The notes below the pieces were generated by a model that was not told the DNA's origin, ran no database searches, and worked only from the letters and a program-made list of their open reading frames with translations. This document shows, piece after piece, positions 22,288 through 24,515 of a DNA stretch of 24,515 nucleotides. The stretch covers positions 1-24,515 of the forward strand of contig DIFQ01000126.1 of NCBI GenBank assembly GCA_002419215.1. The letters run 5' to 3'. The stretch comes from Syntrophaceae bacterium UBA5744. Its GTDB lineage: Bacteria > Desulfobacterota > Syntrophia > Syntrophales > UBA2192. How positions within the stretch are numbered: the stretch's first letter is position 1; each line of letters begins with the position of its first letter. Made by a program: the position numbers and the translations under genes.

Positions 22288-22588
22288 TCCACCCCCCTTT
22301 CCAAGATATCAAATATTTTACATCTCCATCGAAAGCAGTCAAGTTCCATCTGCGCTTCCCCGTTTGACGGGCCATGATCTGTCCGTAACCCCATGCCGAT
22401 GGCACGAATCCTGCTGTAGAATCAGAAAAACCTGATTGCCCATCTATAATCAAATTAAAATTTCTCGCACCCGGGTGCGAGAAATTCAGAAACTCAGGGA
22501 TGGGGTTTTTCTGTTATTATGATCGATTATCCCGCAGCAAGCTGCGGGAAGGCGCGTGCAATCGTTTTCAACCGTCACGGAGGAATGC
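22288..22588. other. Divergent intergenic region with palindromes, no gene seen
   Basis: A 301-nt AT-richer gap between the FmdB-type gene (minus) and the RlpA-like gene (plus). It contains a TATAAT at 22445-22450 without a clear -35, a 28-bp perfect palindrome at 22459-22486, a TATTAT at about 22514-22519, and a CCCGCAG-CAAG-CTGCGGG hairpin at 22531-22548 in the leader of the RlpA-like gene. No reading frame of note was found. Confidence 0.6.
22459..22486. repeat. 28-bp perfect palindrome
   Basis: AATTTCTCGCACCC followed directly by its exact reverse complement, centred between 22472 and 22473. It has no T-tract in the plus direction. It may be an operator for a dimeric or tetrameric regulator of the divergent genes, or a cruciform-forming site. 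Confidence 0.85.
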
Positions 22589-23308
22589 GTGAACACCTAT
22601 AAAATTCAGAGAGGGGATACGATTGACCGTGTCACCAAGGCGCTGGGTGTGACCTGGGATGAATTCCGACAATTGAACCCCGATGCCGTCGGTCAGTCCG
22701 CGAAAACGGGTAAATGGATCATCAAGGCCGGAGCCGTTGTCAAGGGTGCCGGATCCTTCCAGTCGGTACTCGAGGAGCAGCAATCGGCGGCCAAAGTCGA
22801 CGCGAAAGGCGCCGAGAGCGCGAAATCGCAGGAACGATGGACGGAATACACCGTGAAGAAAGGCGATACGCTGTGGGGGCTTGCCACGTATGCCTTCGGA
22901 ACGAGCGTAGAGGAGATCGCCAGGGCCAACAACATTGCGAATCCCGACCTCATCAACCCGGGACAGAAGATCCGTGTCCGGATACCGGACAGCGCGGAAA
23001 ACACGGCACCTCAGATTGCAGAGCGCTCGGAGGTGGTAGCAAGCTGGTATGGAAAAGAGTATCATGGCAGGCCCATGGCAAACGGCAAGATCTATAACAT
23101 GTACGCCAACACCATTGCCCATCGTACGCTTCCGCTCGGCACAAAGGTGGAGTTGACGAATCCCGATACGGGTCAGGTTGTGCGGGCCGTCGTGACGGAC
23201 CGAGGGCCTTTCATCGACGGGCGCGACGTGGACCTGTCCTATGGCATTGCGAAAAAGCTCAGCATGGTTGAAAAGGGAGTGGGCAAGGTGATCATGGAAA
23301 TTATGTGA
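22589..23308 (+). CDS. LysM-LysM-RlpA (septal ring lytic transglycosylase-like) protein
   Basis: A 239-residue peptidoglycan-associated protein. Two LysM domains come first (about 3-46, YKIQRGDTIDRVTKALGVTW; and about 86-131, YTVKKGDTLWGLATYAFGTS), then a double-psi beta-barrel RlpA domain (148-239) with ASWYGKEYHGRPMANG and VVTDRGPFIDGRDVDLSYGI. The catalytic-type aspartate D204 and the GRDVDLS segment are intact, so it could cleave naked glycan strands at septa. Start GTG 22589 is favoured by GGAGG five bases upstream; a GTG at 22556 would add 11 residues. Neither start gives a signal peptide or lipobox, which is odd for a periplasmic enzyme. It is followed by a strong terminator. Confidence 0.87.
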   Translation: MNTYKIQRGDTIDRVTKALGVTWDEFRQLNPDAVGQSAKTGKWIIKAGAVVKGAGSFQSVLEEQQSAAKVDAKGAESAKSQERWTEYTVKKGDTLWGLATYAFGTSVEEIARANNIANPDLINPGQKIRVRIPDSAENTAPQIAERSEVVASWYGKEYHGRPMANGKIYNMYANTIAHRTLPLGTKVELTNPDTGQVVRAVVTDRGPFIDGRDVDLSYGIAKKLSMVEKGVGKVIMEIM

Positions 23309-23332
23309 GTCGCTGCGAGGCAGAAACTCACA

Positions 23333-23400
23333 GGCTCGAGGTTCGAGGAACGAGGACCGAGGAAAACAAAAAGCCTCGAGCCCCGTGCCTCGACCCTCGG
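23333..23400. repeat. CGAGGNN short-unit hairpin
   Basis: Left arm GGCTCGAGGTTCGAGGAACG, continuing GAGGACCGAGG, can pair with the right arm CCTCGAGCCCCGTGCCTCGA continuing CCCTCGG. The unit differs from the GGCTACA family but the architecture, a hairpin made of degenerate 7-8-nt repeats, is the same. It lies just after the RlpA-like stop. Confidence 0.65.
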
Positions 23401-23410
23401 GCCCGAATAT

Positions 23411-23454
23411 AAAAACCCCCATCCTGTCGCGTGTGCAGGACGGGGGTTTTTCTT
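23411..23454. terminator. Bidirectional Rho-independent terminator
   Basis: AAAAACCCCC-A-TCCTG pairs with CAGGA-C-GGGGGTTTTT across a short loop, with one A/C mismatch in the stem, and is followed by TCTT. The A-tract on the left allows function in both directions. It closes the RlpA-like gene. Confidence 0.88.
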
Positions 23455-23524
23455 GGAGGACCTTTCAGCCGCTCCGCGGCAGGCGACAGGCTTCAGGCAT
23501 CGGTCTTCAGGATCAGGAGAAAGA

Positions 23525-23560
23525 AAAACCCGCCGCGGAGTTTCTCCGGGCGGGTTTCCT
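23525..23560 (-). terminator. Terminator of the atpZ unit (minus strand)
   Basis: The stem AAACCCGCC / GGCGGGTTT encloses CGGAG-TTT-CTCCG with a one-base bulge. Read on the minus strand it is followed by a run GGGTTTTTCTTTCT, so it acts for transcripts coming from the right, about 100 nt after the atpZ stop. Confidence 0.75.
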
Positions 23561-23570
23561 ATAGGAGGAC

Positions 23571-23615
23571 CTATCTAGTCTATCTGGTCTATCCAGTCTA
23601 TCCCGTCTGTCCCGT
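23571..23615. repeat. Five tandem degenerate 9-nt units
   Basis: CTATCTAGT, CTATCTGGT, CTATCCAGT, CTATCCCGT and CTGTCCCGT lie in a row without gaps. The right part (23596-23616) is the exact reverse complement of 10547-10567 in the repeat island. Confidence 0.85.
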
Positions 23616-23657
23616 CGTTTCTTCCCCTGGACCCTGTACCCCGGACCCTGAACCCTG

Positions 23658-23909
23658 TCAGTGATTGGCCTTTTTCCTCTTGGGGATCCTATCCCAGGCG
23701 TCCTTGTAGAGCCTGCCGATGCAGAGCAGCAGCGCCAGGAAGAACAGCCCCAGCATGAAGGTCGGAGGCGTCTGAAGCATCTCGTCGAGCAGGTACCCCA
23801 TGTACAGGGCCAGCATCGAGGCAATCACGATCGCAAACCCCCAGGAGCCGATCACCAGGATGTGCGAGAAGTCGATCTGCCGCGGTCTGGTCTTGGTCGT
23901 TGCTGTCAT
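23658..23909 (-). CDS. atpZ: AtpZ/AtpI-like F0F1-ATPase accessory membrane protein
   Basis: An 83-residue protein with two membrane helices, about residues 18-40 (LVIGSWGFAIVIASMLALYMGYLLDE) and 48-65 (PTFMLGLFFLALLLCIGRLY), and a basic tail. The motif LYMGYLLDEMLQTPPTFMLG is typical of AtpZ, the small protein that precedes atpI and the F0 genes and is thought to help Mg2+ supply or assembly of ATP synthase. ATG 23909 has AGGAGG at good spacing. Here it is the last gene of its unit and is preceded by a 90-residue membrane protein, so the usual order with atpI, atpB and atpE downstream is not seen in the window. Confidence 0.82.
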   Translation of the reverse strand: MTATTKTRPRQIDFSHILVIGSWGFAIVIASMLALYMGYLLDEMLQTPPTFMLGLFFLALLLCIGRLYKDAWDRIPKRKKANH

Positions 23910-23965
23910 GGCTCGTGCCTCCTGTTTTGTGATCGGGATACCGGTTGCTTGCTGGCGCCGCCTCG

Positions 23966-24036
23966 AAGGCTTCAGGCTGCAGGCTACAGGCTAAAGGGTT
24001 CGTTTCTGCGGCCTGTGGCCTTTTGCCTGTGGCCTG
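23966..24036. repeat. GGCTACAGG short-unit hairpin between the two minus-strand membrane genes
   Basis: Left arm AAGGCTTCAGGCTGCAGGCT continuing ACAGGCT, right arm GCGGCCTGTGGCCTTTTGCC continuing TGTGGCCTGT. It belongs to the family at 8120-8200 and 20916-21014 and lies between the subunit-c-like gene and atpZ, an unusual place for a repeat inside a presumed operon. Confidence 0.65.
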
Positions 24037-24041
24037 TCTTT

Positions 24042-24314
24042 CTACATCAGGTTCTTGATCGCCTCGGCCACGGGGCTCGTGAAGAGCGCCACCAGCACCG
24101 CGTACATCGCGAAGCTGCCCACCGCCTCGCTCAGGTAGAGCTTCTCGTACTTCTGCTTGAGGGAAACGATCGTCATGCCGCCCACAATCAAGGCCCCCAG
24201 GTGGAAGTAGGGGAAGCTGCCGGCGCCCGCTGCGGCGTACTCGGCGAAGCTGAAGGTTGCGGTGATCAGCACGACGACTGCGGAGAGAATCAGGGTGGAA
24301 AGCGTCTTTTTCAT
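24042..24314 (-). CDS. Small secreted or membrane protein, ATP synthase subunit c-like, uncertain
   Basis: A 90-residue protein with a cleavable-looking signal peptide MKKTLSTLILSAVVVLITAT-FSFA (1-24) and two further hydrophobic stretches, about 34-50 (FPYFHLGALIVGGMTIVS) and 64-82 (SEAVGSFAMYAVLVALF). Signal peptide, two helices and a polar loop (LKQKYEKLYL), with an acidic residue (E) in the second helix followed by MYAVLVALF and a TSPVAEAIKNL end, recall proteobacterial F0 subunit c. But the glycine-rich first helix of subunit c is absent. It is followed by atpZ on the same strand, which supports an F0-related role without proving it. AGGAGG precedes the ATG at 24314. Confidence 0.7.
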   Translation of the reverse strand: MKKTLSTLILSAVVVLITATFSFAEYAAAGAGSFPYFHLGALIVGGMTIVSLKQKYEKLYLSEAVGSFAMYAVLVALFTSPVAEAIKNLM

Positions 24315-24515
24315 TGTGAGGTCCTCCTCGGTGTTTTTGTTTGTTGCCTTATCCTATAGAAAGGATTGTGCCAGGAGGAGAGGCGGGGAAAAGATAGTTT
24401 GCAAGATACTGAATCCATGAAGGAAATGACGACAACGGGGCGTGCGCGACCCACCCCTGGATGCCCCCCGGAATGCCCCTTTTTGAACGGAACGTTCAAC
24501 CCGCGGTGAACGAAA
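24315..24515. other. Upstream region at the right edge, no gene seen
   Basis: A 201-nt stretch upstream of the subunit-c-like gene. It contains no credible reading frame. Its right end carries a 17-bp inverted repeat with TetR-operator character; whether the promoter there serves this gene or an unseen gene to the right cannot be told from the window. Confidence 0.5.
24483..24499. promoter_or_regulatory. TetR-type operator-like inverted repeat
   Basis: TTGAACG-GAA-CGTTCAA, a perfect 7-bp inverted repeat with a 3-bp centre. Repeats with TGAACG/CGTTCA half-sites are typical of TetR/AcrR-family operators. The regulator gene would probably lie just to the right of the window. Confidence 0.5.

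Larger units (their letters stand above)
23309..23657. other. Repeat- and terminator-rich intergenic region, no gene seen
   Basis: A 349-nt gap between convergent genes. In order it holds a CGAGGNN-unit hairpin (23333-23400), a terminator (23411-23454), CAGGCTTCAGG-type units (23480-23520), a minus-strand terminator (23525-23560), five 9-nt tandem units (23571-23615), and CCCTGNACCC-type units up to 23655. No open frame here is credible. Confidence 0.7.

Overview
This is a GC-rich window, densely packed with bacterial genes. Its mix suggests a deltaproteobacterial (Desulfobacterota, perhaps Syntrophales-like) chromosome: a desulfoferrodoxin-type Fe(Cys)4 domain, a split YeeE/YedE sulfur transporter, DUF1015 and DUF748 proteins, CoxD/CoxE-like proteins, and many intergenic hairpin repeats. 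No rRNA, tRNA, CRISPR array, phage or transposase was seen, so the taxonomic placement is an inference from gene content only.

Layout from left to right. Positions 1-1493 hold a rhodanese and a two-gene YeeE/YedE transporter, a likely sulfur (thiosulfate) uptake and handling operon. Then come mscL with a C-terminal zinc ribbon and a strong terminator, a 48-aa predicted membrane peptide on the minus strand, a stand-alone CheY-like receiver, the internally deleted remnant of a DUF763 gene, and a ketopantoate-reductase-family gene. A 148-bp palindromic repeat separates that gene from a convergent pair, an L-2-hydroxyglutarate-oxidase-type flavoenzyme (lhgO-like) and an unknown 243-aa protein. 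DUF1015 diverges from this pair. Next are a TrmN6-like methyltransferase, a convergent dciA (DUF721) overlapping its 3' end, and a MoaE-like protein.

Positions 9914-10649 are a repeat island made of several nested repeat families. After it come a small two-helix membrane protein and a large AsmA/DUF748 protein on the minus strand. The most unusual gene follows: a desulforedoxin-type CxxC/CC iron domain fused to a histone H1-like Lys/Ala/Pro tail (14463-14771). It is closed by a 17-bp perfect terminator and followed by a bacterioferritin-like gene with its own promoter. A PPOX-type flavin protein comes next. Then a compact run, marR - acyl-CoA dehydrogenase-like - MoxR/CoxD AAA+ ATPase - CoxE-like VWA protein, is coupled by short gaps and stop/start overlaps and preceded by a duplicated operator-like palindrome.

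The right part holds an HD-domain protein, UspA, a Nudix hydrolase, a 55-aa FmdB-type zinc ribbon (minus strand), a LysM-LysM-RlpA protein without a visible signal peptide, and a minus-strand pair: a secreted or membrane subunit-c-like small protein and AtpZ. The window ends at a TetR-type inverted repeat.

Intergenic spaces from about 8 kb onward carry hairpins built from degenerate 7-9-nt units (GGCTACA, CGAGGNN, CTATCCNGT). One 21-bp block is identical, in opposite orientation, between two loci 13 kb apart. The best candidates for something undescribed are the Dx/H1-like fusion beside a ferritin, the short-unit hairpin islands, and the MarR-ACAD-MoxR-VWA operon whose ACAD appears to lack its catalytic base.
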